From: an uncultured Flavobacteriaceae bacterium
GTDB taxonomy: Bacteria; Bacteroidota; Bacteroidia; Flavobacteriales; Flavobacteriaceae
Direction of reading: 5' to 3'
Assembly: GCA_947502635.1 (NCBI GenBank)
Contig: CANNAN010000005.1
Location: 296,413 to 360,412, forward strand
Length of the DNA: 64,000 bases
A program made the translations under genes and the position numbers. Below the pieces are notes generated by a model. The model saw only the letters and a program-made list of their open reading frames with translations, was not told where the DNA came from and did not search any database. Shown in pieces: positions 46,842 to 55,591 of this stretch (position 1 is the stretch's first letter; each line of letters starts with the position of its first letter).

Positions 46842-47003
46842 GTGTTATTTGCCTATTTATTTCGATTGTTCGACATCAAATTTATCCATTTCAGTTTCTA
46901 CAATCTTTGAGCTTGCAGGGAATTAAGATTGTATGAAATTGTTTTAATGTTTATAATATGCTAAACAAAATTAGTGTATTTCTCTTACAATTAAAATTTT
47001 AAT

Positions 47004-47918
47004 CTATTTTCTCTCATAAGTCAAAAATGAAAATTCATAGTTGTGATTTTCATCTTTAGAATGAAGAGTATTAGAGGTTTCTTTCCAGGTAGAAGTATCG
47101 ATTTCAGGAAAGAAGGCATCCGCTTCAAAGTTTTCGTGTACGCGCGTTAATTCAATTTTATCAGCTATTAGTAATGCCTGTTTATATATTTCACCACCAC
47201 CAATAATAAAAGGTTGTGGGTCACTTTTGGCAGCACTAATAGCATCTTCTAAACTGTTAACAACAATAACACCTTCGGGGGCTTTATAATCACTTTGACG
47301 TGTAATAACGATATGCGTCCTATTGGGTAACGGTTTTGGGAAACTTTCAAATGTTTTTCTTCCCATAATAATATGATGTCCGTTGGTAAGGCTTTTAAAA
47401 CGTTTTAAGTCGTCGCTTAAATGCCAAATTAGTTTATTGTCTTTACCAATAGCATTATTTTCAGCAGCAGCAACAATAACAGTAAGTTCAGACGTTTTTT
47501 CTTTTTTATTTAAAGATTCGTTATAATGCTCACTTTCGGCAATGTGTGGTGCTTCTTTTTTAAGTTCATTTTTCAACTGCTCTATTCTTAGTTTCTGTTG
47601 AACCATTAGTTTATCTAATTGTTTCTGTTCCCAGACTTTTCCCATGAATTTATGGGTGACAAACACATTAAATATATGATAAATGAAAAAGAAGAGCCAA
47701 ATAAGGATGGCAAATAAAAACCATTCTTTTCCGAACAGAGTGAAATTTTTTCCTATTTCCAGAACCGTATTAGCAAGAATTAAAAATAGAGAGCCAATTA
47801 AAAAAAGAACAAAATGAATGTATAAACGTTTTTTCTGTTTAATGCGTTTTTGGGCATTTTGAATCAGTTCTAATTGTTCTTTATCTATTTGAGGGCTTTC
47901 TTTCTTTTTTCCAAACAT
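47004..47918 (-). CDS. folA: 2TM domain fused to dihydrofolate reductase
   Basis: 304 residues. Residues 1-95 form a 2TM domain: basic N-terminus, hydrophobic segments about 32-53 and 66-88, and FMGKVWEQKQ. A charged coiled segment (95-143) links it to a complete DHFR (about 145-304): TVIVAAAENNAIGKDNKLIW, HLSDDLKRFKSL with catalytic Asp170, IIMGRKTFESFPKPLPNRTH and PFIIGGGEIYKQAL. Reaction: NADPH reduction of dihydrofolate to tetrahydrofolate. The fusion would fix the enzyme to the inner membrane. thyA, which produces dihydrofolate, is encoded about 1.2 kb away on the same strand. Confidence 0.93.
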   Translation of the reverse strand: MFGKKKESPQIDKEQLELIQNAQKRIKQKKRLYIHFVLFLIGSLFLILANTVLEIGKNFTLFGKEWFLFAILIWLFFFIYHIFNVFVTHKFMGKVWEQKQLDKLMVQQKLRIEQLKNELKKEAPHIAESEHYNESLNKKEKTSELTVIVAAAENNAIGKDNKLIWHLSDDLKRFKSLTNGHHIIMGRKTFESFPKPLPNRTHIVITRQSDYKAPEGVIVVNSLEDAISAAKSDPQPFIIGGGEIYKQALLIADKIELTRVHENFEADAFFPEIDTSTWKETSNTLHSKDENHNYEFSFLTYERK

Positions 47919-48197
47919 AAGTATCTAATAATAGATGTAAAGTTATAATATTTTGTTGAATTTATAGGGGTTTAAGATAAAATCGTTTATGTTTTAAAGT
48001 CGTTGAAAATCAAGGGGAAACAAAAATATGAATTTGATAATCTCATAAATGAGGCGTGTGTATTTTGTGTAGTTTAAATAATTGTAAAGTAATACTTATT
48101 AAATTGATAATTCTTTTAAGTTTGTCAGGTTTTATATAAATGAATGTTATATTGTTTTATAAATTTACTGTATAAACAACACAAAAAAACTAGAATT

Positions 48198-48494
48198 ATG
48201 GCGATTACAAAACAATATTTAAAAAGCAAACCAGTTTGTAAGGTTACTTTTTTGGTACCTGCTAAGGAAGCCAATGAGGTAACTGTAGTTGGAACTTTTA
48301 ACGAATGGAACACAAAGTCAACAGCACTTAAAAAACTAAAGAACGGTACGTTTAAAGGAACTGTAGATTTAGAAAAAGATAACTCGTATGAGTTTAGGTA
48401 TGTTGTTGATGGGACTTACATTAATGATGATCAGGCAGACGCTTACGCTTGGAGTGATTATGCATCAGCAGAAAACGGTATATTAAACGTTTAG
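48198..48494 (+). CDS. Small CBM48/isoamylase early-set domain protein
   Basis: 98 residues from the start MAITKQYLKSKP. One AMPK-glycogen-binding-like (CBM48) beta-sandwich: VCKVTFLVPAKEANEVTVVG, TFNEWNTKSTALKKLKNGTF, YEFRYVVDGTYINDD. It probably binds alpha-glucan (glycogen/starch-like) in the cytoplasm; no catalytic domain or signal peptide is present. Monocistronic, with terminator at 48515. Confidence 0.88.
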   Translation: MAITKQYLKSKPVCKVTFLVPAKEANEVTVVGTFNEWNTKSTALKKLKNGTFKGTVDLEKDNSYEFRYVVDGTYINDDQADAYAWSDYASAENGILNV

Positions 48495-48514
48495 TTAAAT
48501 CCAATTTAGTCTTT

Positions 48515-48546
48515 AAAAGCGTTTTTCCTTAATTGAAAACGCTTTT
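48515..48546. terminator. Bidirectional terminator
   Basis: AAAAGCGTTTTT (48515-48526) and GAAAACGCTTTT (48535-48546) pair around an 8-base loop, with T/A tracts. Lies between convergent CBM48 and TonB-like genes. Confidence 0.85.
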
Positions 48547-48553
48547 TAATGTT

Positions 48554-49039
48554 TTATTTCTTTTTTGAATATTTGGAGTTATCTATGTTAAAAACAATAG
48601 GTAACGAATAGGCAACAGTGACAGGTTTACCTTTATGATAACCTGGTTTTTGCATTTTTGGAATTGATTTTAACACTCGTAGCGTTTCTTTCTCCAATTT
48701 AGGATGTGGGCTTCTTATTTTAATACCTTTAATATTGCCTTTTTTATTTATCTTGAAAAATGCATTTATTCTAACTTTTCCATTGGGTAGACCTAACCCT
48801 TTGGCACTATTTGTATTGAAATTTTGTACAATATGATTTGTAATGCCTTTAGACATGCATGCTTTTAATTTAATATTGTCAAGTTTATCGTTGCAGCCTT
48901 TATAAATAGGGACTTTTTCTACTAAAATAAAAGGGATTTCATCAGAGTCTTTAGTGATTTCAAGAACTTCATGAGTCTTTTCTTGGGCGTATGTACATAT
49001 GCTAAAAAAGAGTAGCACTAATAGGGAAGAATTTTTCAT
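48554..49039 (-). CDS. Secreted protein with TonB C-terminal-like domain
   Basis: 161 residues from the ATG at 49039, chosen because it begins the signal peptide (MKNSSLLVLLFFSICTYAQ); the longer frame adds 13 polar residues. Body: PIYKGCNDKLDNIKLKACMS, KVRINAFFKINKKGNIKGIK, RSPHPKLEKETLRVLKSIPK, PVTVAYSLPIVF, the pattern of TonB C-terminal domains in Bacteroidota. No membrane anchor remains after cleavage, so it is a soluble periplasmic variant rather than a classical energy transducer. Two cysteines precede the domain. Confidence 0.82.
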   Translation of the reverse strand: MKNSSLLVLLFFSICTYAQEKTHEVLEITKDSDEIPFILVEKVPIYKGCNDKLDNIKLKACMSKGITNHIVQNFNTNSAKGLGLPNGKVRINAFFKINKKGNIKGIKIRSPHPKLEKETLRVLKSIPKMQKPGYHKGKPVTVAYSLPIVFNIDNSKYSKKK

Positions 49040-49131
49040 TATTTGTGTTTTTGTCTGGTCGAGTAGTCGATGAGACATTGCTATTTAGTTTTTAATTCAT
49101 GAGATTCCTGCCCTTAACAGGGGTGTATATT

Positions 49132-49956
49132 CTATATCGCTACTGCTCCTTTTATATGTGGATGTGGATCGTAATCTATTAAGGTGAAATCATCAAAATT
49201 AAAGTCGAAGATATCTTTTATCTCTGGGTTAAGTAGCATTTTTGGTAATGGTCTTAATTCTCTAGATAATTGTAATTCCAATTGTTCGTAATGGTTACTG
49301 TAAATGTGAGCATCTCCAAACGTGTGGATAAATTCGCCAGCCTCATAACCACAAACTTGTGCCATCATCATTGTGAATAAAGCATAAGAAGCAATATTAA
49401 AAGGGACACCTAAAAAGATATCTGCACTTCGTTGATATAGTTGGCATGAAAGTTTTCCATTGGCTACGTAAAATTGAAAAAAAGCATGGCAAGGAGGTAA
49501 TGCCGCTTTACCATTGGCTACGTTTTCGTCAAATGATTTTGAAGTGTCTGGCAGTACGGACGGGTTCCAGGCAGAAACTAGCATTCTACGACTATTAGGA
49601 TTGTTTTTTAAAGTATGAATAACTTCTTTAATTTGATCAATCTCATCACTGTTCCAATTGCGCCATTGATGTCCATAAACAGGTCCTAAATCACCATTAG
49701 CATCTGCCCATTCATTCCAAATACGCACACCATTTTCTGTGAGATATTTTGTGTTAGTATCACCTTTTAAGAACCAAAGTAATTCGTAAATTATTGACTT
49801 TAAGTGGAGTTTTTTAGTGGTAACCATTGGGAAACCTTCACTCAAATCAAATCGCATTTGATGTCCGAAAACACTTTTAGTACCAGTACCAGTACGATCT
49901 CCTTTTTCATTTCCGCTTTCTAAAACGTGCTTTACTAAATCGTGATATTGCTGCAT
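49132..49956 (-). CDS. thyA: Thymidylate synthase
   Basis: 274 residues from the ATG at 49956 ([15 protein letters not shown], the normal family start); a GTG four codons earlier is less likely. Converts dUMP to dTMP with methylene-tetrahydrofolate. Motifs: [16 protein letters not shown]-type folate loop, [13 protein letters not shown] with catalytic Cys156, [29 protein letters not shown]. The start region overlaps a short hairpin repeat (near 49955-49972). Confidence 0.96.
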   Translation of the reverse strand: MQQYHDLVKHVLESGNEKGDRTGTGTKSVFGHQMRFDLSEGFPMVTTKKLHLKSIIYELLWFLKGDTNTKYLTENGVRIWNEWADANGDLGPVYGHQWRNWNSDEIDQIKEVIHTLKNNPNSRRMLVSAWNPSVLPDTSKSFDENVANGKAALPPCHAFFQFYVANGKLSCQLYQRSADIFLGVPFNIASYALFTMMMAQVCGYEAGEFIHTFGDAHIYSNHYEQLELQLSRELRPLPKMLLNPEIKDIFDFNFDDFTLIDYDPHPHIKGAVAI

Positions 49957-50016
49957 AACATTCCTCACGAAGGTGAGAACCTCTTTAAATTGAACTTAAT
50001 TTTCTAGGTTTAAAAA

Positions 50017-50042
50017 TAAAAAAAAGCATTAAGTTTTAATGC
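50017..50042 (-). terminator. Intrinsic terminator of the transporter gene
   Basis: On the minus strand GCATTAAAACTTAATGC (50042-50026) is followed by a run of T (50025-50017). Lies about 70 bp beyond the nupC-type stop codon and ends the nuclease-transporter operon before thyA. Confidence 0.8.
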
Positions 50043-50113
50043 CTGATATTTTAATATATATAATAAAGTTATTAACTATAAAAAATGAGATTCCTGCCTT
50101 TTCAGAAATTAGA

Positions 50114-51658
50114 TTAACCGATTATCATTCCAGCAATAGTTGCAGAAATTAAAGAAGCGATAGTACCCCCGATTAAAGCTTTCATACCGAACTTAGATAA
50201 GGTTTTACGCTGACCAGGAGCCAATGAACCAATACCTCCAATTTGAATACCAATAGAAGCAAAATTTGCAAAACCACAGAGCATATAAGTTGCCATGATT
50301 ACAGATTTTTCATAATTAAGATGAACAGTTTTAGTGATATCTTTTAAATCTCGTAATTGTATATAACCTATAAATTCGCTAGCTGCTAATTTAATACCTA
50401 ATAATTGCCCCATTAAGGCCATATCTTCTTTAGCAACACCAATAAGCCACATAAGTGGTGCAAAAACGTAACCTAAAATTAATTCAAGTGATAAACTTTT
50501 GTAGGGTGTATTATTAACAACCCATGTATTTATTGAAGAGATATCACCAACCCAACCCAATATGCCATTAAACATGGCAATAAAAGCAACAAATACAAGA
50601 AGCATGGCGCCTACATTGACTGCAAGTTTTAAGCCTTCAGTAGTGCCGTTAGCAATAGCATCTAAAAAATTAGTGCCAATTTTTTCTTGAGAGACTTTAA
50701 CATCGGTATTAATATTTTCTGTTTGCGGATAAAGAATTTTTGAAATGACTATAGCTCCAGGAGCTGCCATAACAGAGGCTGCTAAAAGATGTTTTGCGTA
50801 AAATAATCTGAGTATAGGGTCATTACCTCCTAAAAAGCCAATATAAGCAGCTAAAACAGCGCCAGCAACGGTTGCCATACCTCCAATCATGACTAATAGT
50901 ATTTCAGACTTATTCATTTTTTCTAAATAGGCCTTTATTAAAAGAGGTGCTTCCGTTTGACCTAAAAAAATGTTACCAGCTACACTTAAGCTTTCTGCTC
51001 CAGAAATTTTTAAAGCTTTAGAAAGTAACCAAGCCATTGCTTTTACTACTTTTTGAATGATGCCTAAATAAAATAAGACAGAGGTTAATGCTGAAAAGAA
51101 TATAATGGTTGGTAGTACTTGAAAAGCAAATATAAATCCAAAAGTATCCATGTCTACTACTAAGCCTTCAAACAAAAACTTACTACCAGCCCTTGTAAAC
51201 TCTAAGACTTCAACAAAAAGACCTCCAATAAATTCAAAAATACTCTTGATGAATTCAACTTTTAAAACTCCAATAGCAATTAGTAACTGAAAGGCTAAAC
51301 CAATACCCACAATTTTCCAATTAATAGCTTTTCTATTACTACTAAAAAGAAAGGCTAGAAATATTAAAGATATCATGCCCAAAGCACCCCGCCATAAGCT
51401 GCTAAATGAAAAACCCTGGCTTGGAATAATAGTACTATTAGGGGTGTTGGTAATGCTCTTTGTAGATGCATTCTCGGTTTTCGAATCTGCATCATCAATA
51501 TTTAAAGTATCTATGGAATTATTTGCAGGTGAAATTTGTTGAATAGTCGTTTTATTTTGAACAGAATCCAACGGTATAATTTCATTTGTTTCCTGTGCTA
51601 TAATTGACGACGTTAGTAAGAAAAAAATAGCAGCAATAAACAAAGAAAACTTTTTCAT
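50114..51658 (-). CDS. NupC-type concentrative nucleoside transporter with signal peptide
   Basis: 514 residues. The CNT core (about 90-514) has the Nucleos_tra2 blocks: VLPTIIFFSALTSVLFYLGI, SLSVAGNIFLGQTEAPLLIK, GGMATVAGAVLAAYIGF, GTTEGLKLAVNVGAMLLVF and YMLCGFANFASIGIQIGG. It imports nucleosides with Na+ or H+ across the inner membrane. Odd feature: a signal peptide (1-21, ending SIIAQ) and a ~65-residue polar Ser/Thr/Asn-rich linker (23-88) precede the core; bacterial NupC is usually about 400 residues. Starts 15 bp after the bifunctional-nuclease gene. Confidence 0.92.
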   Translation of the reverse strand: MKKFSLFIAAIFFLLTSSIIAQETNEIIPLDSVQNKTTIQQISPANNSIDTLNIDDADSKTENASTKSITNTPNSTIIPSQGFSFSSLWRGALGMISLIFLAFLFSSNRKAINWKIVGIGLAFQLLIAIGVLKVEFIKSIFEFIGGLFVEVLEFTRAGSKFLFEGLVVDMDTFGFIFAFQVLPTIIFFSALTSVLFYLGIIQKVVKAMAWLLSKALKISGAESLSVAGNIFLGQTEAPLLIKAYLEKMNKSEILLVMIGGMATVAGAVLAAYIGFLGGNDPILRLFYAKHLLAASVMAAPGAIVISKILYPQTENINTDVKVSQEKIGTNFLDAIANGTTEGLKLAVNVGAMLLVFVAFIAMFNGILGWVGDISSINTWVVNNTPYKSLSLELILGYVFAPLMWLIGVAKEDMALMGQLLGIKLAASEFIGYIQLRDLKDITKTVHLNYEKSVIMATYMLCGFANFASIGIQIGGIGSLAPGQRKTLSKFGMKALIGGTIASLISATIAGMIIG

Positions 51659-51673
51659 ATTAAGAAGTAAATG

Positions 51674-52288
51674 TTATTCTCGTTTTGAGATTTCATCACG
51701 AATATGAGCGGCTCTTTCATAATCTTCACTGGAAACAGCTTCGTCTAATAAGCCATGCAATTCTTCAAGTGTTTTTCCTTTAAGATTCTCACGAGGTGCA
51801 TCTGCCTCTAACTCATTAGAAATTAGATCGTCTACTAAAATACTGTCCTCATTTTCATCCTCTTCCTTAGGATTGACTTTTAAGTATATCCCAGCTTTGT
51901 CAAGAATGTTTTTATAAGTAAAAATGGGTGCGTCAAACCGAAGCGCCAAAGCAATAGCATCACTAGTTCTGGCATCAATAATTTCTTCAATTTTATCACG
52001 TTCACATATTAAACTAGAGTAAAAAACACCGTCAACTAGTTTATGGATGATTACTTGTTTTACAACAATATCAAAACGATCTGCGAAATTTTTAAAAAGA
52101 TCATGTGTTAATGGTCTTGGGGGTCTAATTTCTTTTTCCAAGGCTATAGCAATAGACTGTGCTTCAAAAGCACCAATAACTATTGGTAGTTTGCGGTCGC
52201 CATCTAATTCATTTAAAATCAAAGCGTAAGCGCCGTTTTGGGTTTGGCTATAGGATATGCCTTTTATATTTAATCTTACTAAACTCAT
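51674..52288 (-). CDS. Bifunctional nuclease (DUF151) with UVR motif
   Basis: 204 residues. The BFN/DUF151 domain (about 1-130; LPIVIGAFEAQSIAIALE, RPLTHDLF, ARTSDAIALALRFDAPIF) is followed by an acidic linker and a C-terminal UvrB/C-type UVR helix pair (SSEDYERAAHIRDEISKRE). BFN proteins in some organisms have nuclease activity and stress links; the role here is inferred only. First gene of the operon with the nucleoside transporter, hinting at nucleotide salvage. Confidence 0.9.
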   Translation of the reverse strand: MSLVRLNIKGISYSQTQNGAYALILNELDGDRKLPIVIGAFEAQSIAIALEKEIRPPRPLTHDLFKNFADRFDIVVKQVIIHKLVDGVFYSSLICERDKIEEIIDARTSDAIALALRFDAPIFTYKNILDKAGIYLKVNPKEEDENEDSILVDDLISNELEADAPRENLKGKTLEELHGLLDEAVSSEDYERAAHIRDEISKRE

Positions 52289-52308
52289 ATAATTTATAAA
52301 AACGCAAA

Positions 52309-52380
52309 GAACCGTTTAAATTAGGACTTTACCAACTGACTAAGACAGATTTAAGTATTTAGTGCTAATTTAAGCAGTTC
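52309..52380. repeat. Imperfect stem-loop between etfA and the nuclease gene
   Basis: GAACCGTTTAAATTAG (52309-52324) and CTAATTTAAGCAGTTC (52365-52380) pair at 14 of 16 positions around a 40-nt loop. Lies between the etfA stop and the nuclease start; could end the etf transcript or shape the next 5' leader. Confidence 0.4.
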
Positions 52381-52410
52381 TAAACGACTACACAATTTAT
52401 AAAAAATTAT

Positions 52411-53370
52411 TTATTGTTGCGCTTTAAAAGCTTTTAATTTTTCTATAAGCTGAGGCACAACTTCGAAAGCATCTCCAACAACACCATAGTCTGCAGCTTT
52501 AAAGAAAGGAGCTTCAGCATCTGTGTTAATTACCACTTTTACTTTAGAGGCATTAATTCCAGCTAAATGTTGAATGGCTCCAGAAATACCAATAGCTATA
52601 TACAAATTTGATGCTACAGGTTTACCTGTTTGCCCGACATGTTCACTGTGAGGCCTCCATCCTAAATCTGAAACAGGCTTCGAGCATGCTGTTGCTGCTC
52701 CTAATACATCGGCCAATTCTTCTACCATACCCCAATTTTCAGGACCTTTTAATCCACGACCAGCAGATACAACAATCTCAGCATCAGCAATAGTTACTTT
52801 ATCTGTCGCTTTATCAACAGATTCTACTTTAACTCCAGAATCTGAAATTGAAGGGGAGAAGTCTTCCGCGGAAGCGTTACCACTATTTTCTAACAACCCA
52901 AATGAATTATTAGAAACACCTATGATTTTTACCTCGGTATTAATTTGAGTTATTTCGAAAGCTTTATTTGTAAATGCTGTGCGTTTAACCGTAAATGGAG
53001 ACGTGCTGGCTGGAGCTTCAATAACATTAGAAACATATCCAGCATTTAAACCAACTGCTAAGAGTGGTGCTAAATACTTACTATTGGCGCTAGAGCTTAA
53101 GACTACAATTTGTGCTGCTTCTTTTTCTGCCGCCTGTTTAATCGCTTCAGCGTAACTATTAGCATTAAAAGATTGTAATGGCACATTAGATATATTTAAA
53201 ACTTTATCGACACCGTAGTTTCCTAATGCTGAGGCATCATCTACATTTATAGTAATAGCTGTAACGGTTGTACCTAATTGATTTGCTACTGCTTTGGCAT
53301 AAGAAGCAACTTCTAAAGCTGCTTTTTTAAACGCTCCTTGCTCTGATTCTGTATATACTAAAACTGACAT
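52411..53370 (-). CDS. etfA: Electron transfer flavoprotein, alpha subunit
   Basis: 319 residues. Partner of EtfB; carries FAD and passes electrons from acyl-CoA dehydrogenases to the quinone pool. The C-terminal FAD domain is clear: VVSAGRGLKGPENWGMV, KPVSDLGWRPHSEHVGQTG, YIAIGISGAIQHLAGI, INTDAEAPFFKAADYGVVGD. Lies 102 bp downstream of etfB in the same operon. Confidence 0.95.
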   Translation of the reverse strand: MSVLVYTESEQGAFKKAALEVASYAKAVANQLGTTVTAITINVDDASALGNYGVDKVLNISNVPLQSFNANSYAEAIKQAAEKEAAQIVVLSSSANSKYLAPLLAVGLNAGYVSNVIEAPASTSPFTVKRTAFTNKAFEITQINTEVKIIGVSNNSFGLLENSGNASAEDFSPSISDSGVKVESVDKATDKVTIADAEIVVSAGRGLKGPENWGMVEELADVLGAATACSKPVSDLGWRPHSEHVGQTGKPVASNLYIAIGISGAIQHLAGINASKVKVVINTDAEAPFFKAADYGVVGDAFEVVPQLIEKLKAFKAQQ

Positions 53371-53386
53371 AAAAAATTTTGATTTT

Positions 53387-53479
53387 TTTCCTGAACTTGA
53401 CTCAGGAACTGTTTAATTTTTACTTTTTTTTCAAAAGATTCTGAAATAAATTCAGAATTATTTAATCTGAGATTAAATA
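53387..53479 (-). repeat. Cluster of small hairpins between etfB and etfA
   Basis: Three inverted repeats lie in or at the 102-bp gap: TTCCTGA/TCAGGAA (around 53389-53407), ATTCTGAA/TTCAGAAT (53439-53459) and TATTTAATCT-G-AGATTAAATA (53459-53479, touching the etfB stop). They may affect mRNA processing or partial termination between the subunits. Confidence 0.45.
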
Positions 53480-54219
53480 ACTTTTGCTTCGTTATGAAGT
53501 AAACTTACCAATTCATCTAAATTATCTGCTGAAACTAATTTTACAGACCCTTTAGGTGTTGGTTTTTCAAATTTAATTGACGTTGTTTCTGCATTAGCTT
53601 CTGTACCTTCAATAACTGTTAAAGGCTTTTTACGCGCCATCATGATACCTCTCATATTTGGTATTCTAAGATCACTTTCTTCAACCAATCCTTTTTGTCC
53701 GCCAATAACTAATGGCAGGCCTGTAGAAACGGTTTCTTTTCCTCCATCAATTTCTCTTTCAGCTTTTGCAGAAGTGCCATCGACTTCCAAACCAATGCAA
53801 TTATTTACAAAGTTAGCGTTGGTTAATCCTGCAATCATACCAGGAACCATTCCACCATTATAATCTATAGATTCGCGACCAGCTATTACTAAATCATAGG
53901 CCCCTTCTTTAACAACATTGGCTAATTGTTTAGCTACCGAAAAACCATCTGAAGCCGCCGCATTAACTCTAATAGCTGCATCGGCACCAATAGCCAGTGC
54001 TTTACGAAGCGTAGGTTCTGTTTCGGCACCGCCAACATTTACAACGGTTACATGCGCCCCTTGTTTTTCTTTAAACCACATGGCACGTGTTAATCCAAAT
54101 TCATCATTTGGGTTAATAACAAATTGTACACCATTGGTGTCGAATTTTGTGTCACCTTCACTAAAATTAATTTTAGATGTCGTATCAGGAACATGACTAA
54201 TGCACACTAATATTTTCAT
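53473..54219 (-). CDS. etfB: Electron transfer flavoprotein, beta subunit
   Basis: 248 residues. Family signatures: ISHVPDTTSKINFSEGD at the start, FVINPNDEFGLTRAM, and VIAGRESIDYNGGMVPGMIA with GLPLVIGGQKGLVEESDLRI; AMP-binding and FAD-stabilising partner of EtfA. First gene of the etfB-etfA operon; a 46-bp palindrome lies 52 bp upstream of its start. Confidence 0.95.
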   Translation of the reverse strand: MKILVCISHVPDTTSKINFSEGDTKFDTNGVQFVINPNDEFGLTRAMWFKEKQGAHVTVVNVGGAETEPTLRKALAIGADAAIRVNAAASDGFSVAKQLANVVKEGAYDLVIAGRESIDYNGGMVPGMIAGLTNANFVNNCIGLEVDGTSAKAEREIDGGKETVSTGLPLVIGGQKGLVEESDLRIPNMRGIMMARKKPLTVIEGTEANAETTSIKFEKPTPKGSVKLVSADNLDELVSLLHNEAKVI

Positions 54220-54551
54220 AATATTTTATATTAATTGAGTATAGTTTTTGAGGCTACGAAGGTAATTATTTTATTCCGAATATTTACTATGCGTGCATAG
54301 TAAATATTCGGAATAATTATCAAAAAACGTGTAATTATTAATATTTCTTTAAGAATTTATAAGCCTTTGATTGGTTAACTGAGGAATAAATAAAAAGAAT
54401 TAGAACTAATTTAAAGTAACAAATCTTCATTATTCATATACAATTTCTGTAGAATTAATAATTTTTTTTTGAGGATAATTTTACTGTTGGTTTTTATATC
54501 AAATTATAATCTATAATTCTTATTTTTGCAATTCGAATTAAAAATAAGTTA
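54220..54551. other. Divergent region etfB / pdhB
   Basis: 332 bp, no genes. Contains the large palindrome at 54271-54316 on the etfB side and TATTTTTG at 54521-54528, a plausible -7 box for pdhB without a properly spaced TTG. Confidence 0.5.
54271..54316. promoter_or_regulatory. 46-bp palindrome, putative operator of etfBA
   Basis: Arms of 22 bp are perfect inverted repeats around a central GT: the left arm ends CCGAATATTTACTATGC (to 54292) and the right arm begins GCATAGTAAATATTCGG (from 54295). No T-tract follows on either strand and it lies upstream of both start codons, so a protein-binding operator fits better than a terminator. The inner TACTATGC-GT-GCATAGTA resembles dimeric MarR/TetR-type sites. 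Confidence 0.7.
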
Positions 54552-55529
54552 ATGAAGACAATTCAATTTAGAGAAGCTATTTGTGAAGCTATGAGCGAAG
54601 AAATGCGTAGAGATGAAAGCATTTATTTAATGGGTGAAGAAGTAGCAGAATATAATGGTGCTTACAAAGCATCGAAAGGCATGTTGGATGAATTTGGAGC
54701 TAAACGTGTTATTGATACACCTATTGCAGAACTTGGTTTTGCAGGGATTGCTATTGGTTCTACAATGACAGGAAATAGACCGATTGTTGAGTATATGACG
54801 TTTAACTTCTCTTTAGTTGGAATTGATCAAATAATTAATAATGCTGCAAAGATTAGACAAATGTCTGGTGGGCAATTTAAATGTCCAATTGTATTTCGTG
54901 GCCCTACTGCTTCTGCAGGTCAATTAGGAGCAACCCATTCGCAGGCATTTGAAAATTGGTTTGCTAATACTCCAGGTTTAAAAGTTGTAGTACCATCTAA
55001 TCCGTATGATGCTAAAGGTTTATTAAAAGCTGCAATTCGTGATGATGATCCTGTTATTTTTATGGAAAGCGAGCAGATGTATGGTGATAAAGGTGAAGTG
55101 CCAGAAGGAGAATATATATTGCCTTTAGGTGTTGCAGAAATTAAGCGAGAAGGAACCGATGTCACAATTGTTTCTTTTGGAAAAATAATTAAAGAAGCTT
55201 ATAAAGCAGCCGATGAATTAGCTAAGGAGGGTATTTCTTGTGAAATTATTGATTTACGTACTGTTCGACCAATGGATAGAAAAGCGATTGTAGCATCGGT
55301 TAAAAAAACCAATAGATTAGTGGTTTTAGAAGAAGCATGGCCTTTTGGAAATGTGGCTACCGAAATAACATATTTAGTTCAAAGTGAGGCATTTGATTAT
55401 TTAGATGCTCCTATTGTAAAAATTAATACAGCAGATACACCTGCACCATATTCCCCTGTTTTATTAGCAGAATGGTTACCAAACAGTAGCGATGTTGTTA
55501 AAGCAGTAAAAAAAGTATTGTACAAATAA
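54552..55529 (+). CDS. pdhB: Pyruvate dehydrogenase E1 component, beta subunit
   Basis: 325 residues, typical of the E1-beta chain: REAICEAMSEEMRRDESIYL, GEEVAEYNGAYKASKGML, VIDTPIAELGFAGIAIG, VEYMTFNFSLVGIDQI, VVVPSNPYDAKGLLKAAIRD and ISCEIIDLRTVRPMD. Forms the thiamine-diphosphate enzyme with an alpha chain encoded elsewhere; oxidative decarboxylation of pyruvate. A branched-chain 2-oxoacid enzyme is a less likely alternative. Ends before a terminator at 55552. Confidence 0.93.
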   Translation: MKTIQFREAICEAMSEEMRRDESIYLMGEEVAEYNGAYKASKGMLDEFGAKRVIDTPIAELGFAGIAIGSTMTGNRPIVEYMTFNFSLVGIDQIINNAAKIRQMSGGQFKCPIVFRGPTASAGQLGATHSQAFENWFANTPGLKVVVPSNPYDAKGLLKAAIRDDDPVIFMESEQMYGDKGEVPEGEYILPLGVAEIKREGTDVTIVSFGKIIKEAYKAADELAKEGISCEIIDLRTVRPMDRKAIVASVKKTNRLVVLEEAWPFGNVATEITYLVQSEAFDYLDAPIVKINTADTPAPYSPVLLAEWLPNSSDVVKAVKKVLYK

Positions 55530-55551
55530 ATTAATATTTTTTACGTTATAT

Positions 55552-55586
55552 AAACTTCATTAGCACGATTGTTGATGAAGTTTTTT
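55552..55586 (+). terminator. Terminator of pdhB
   Basis: AAACTTCAT (55552-55560) and ATGAAGTTT (55575-55583) pair around a 14-base loop and run into TTTTTT. Only 5 bp separate it from the next start codon, so the following gene is either read through or has its promoter within this hairpin region. Confidence 0.75.
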
Positions 55587-55591
55587 GTATT

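Noticed and set aside
54271..54316. Palindrome as a terminator
   Set aside because: It lies upstream of both flanking start codons and has no T-tract on either strand.
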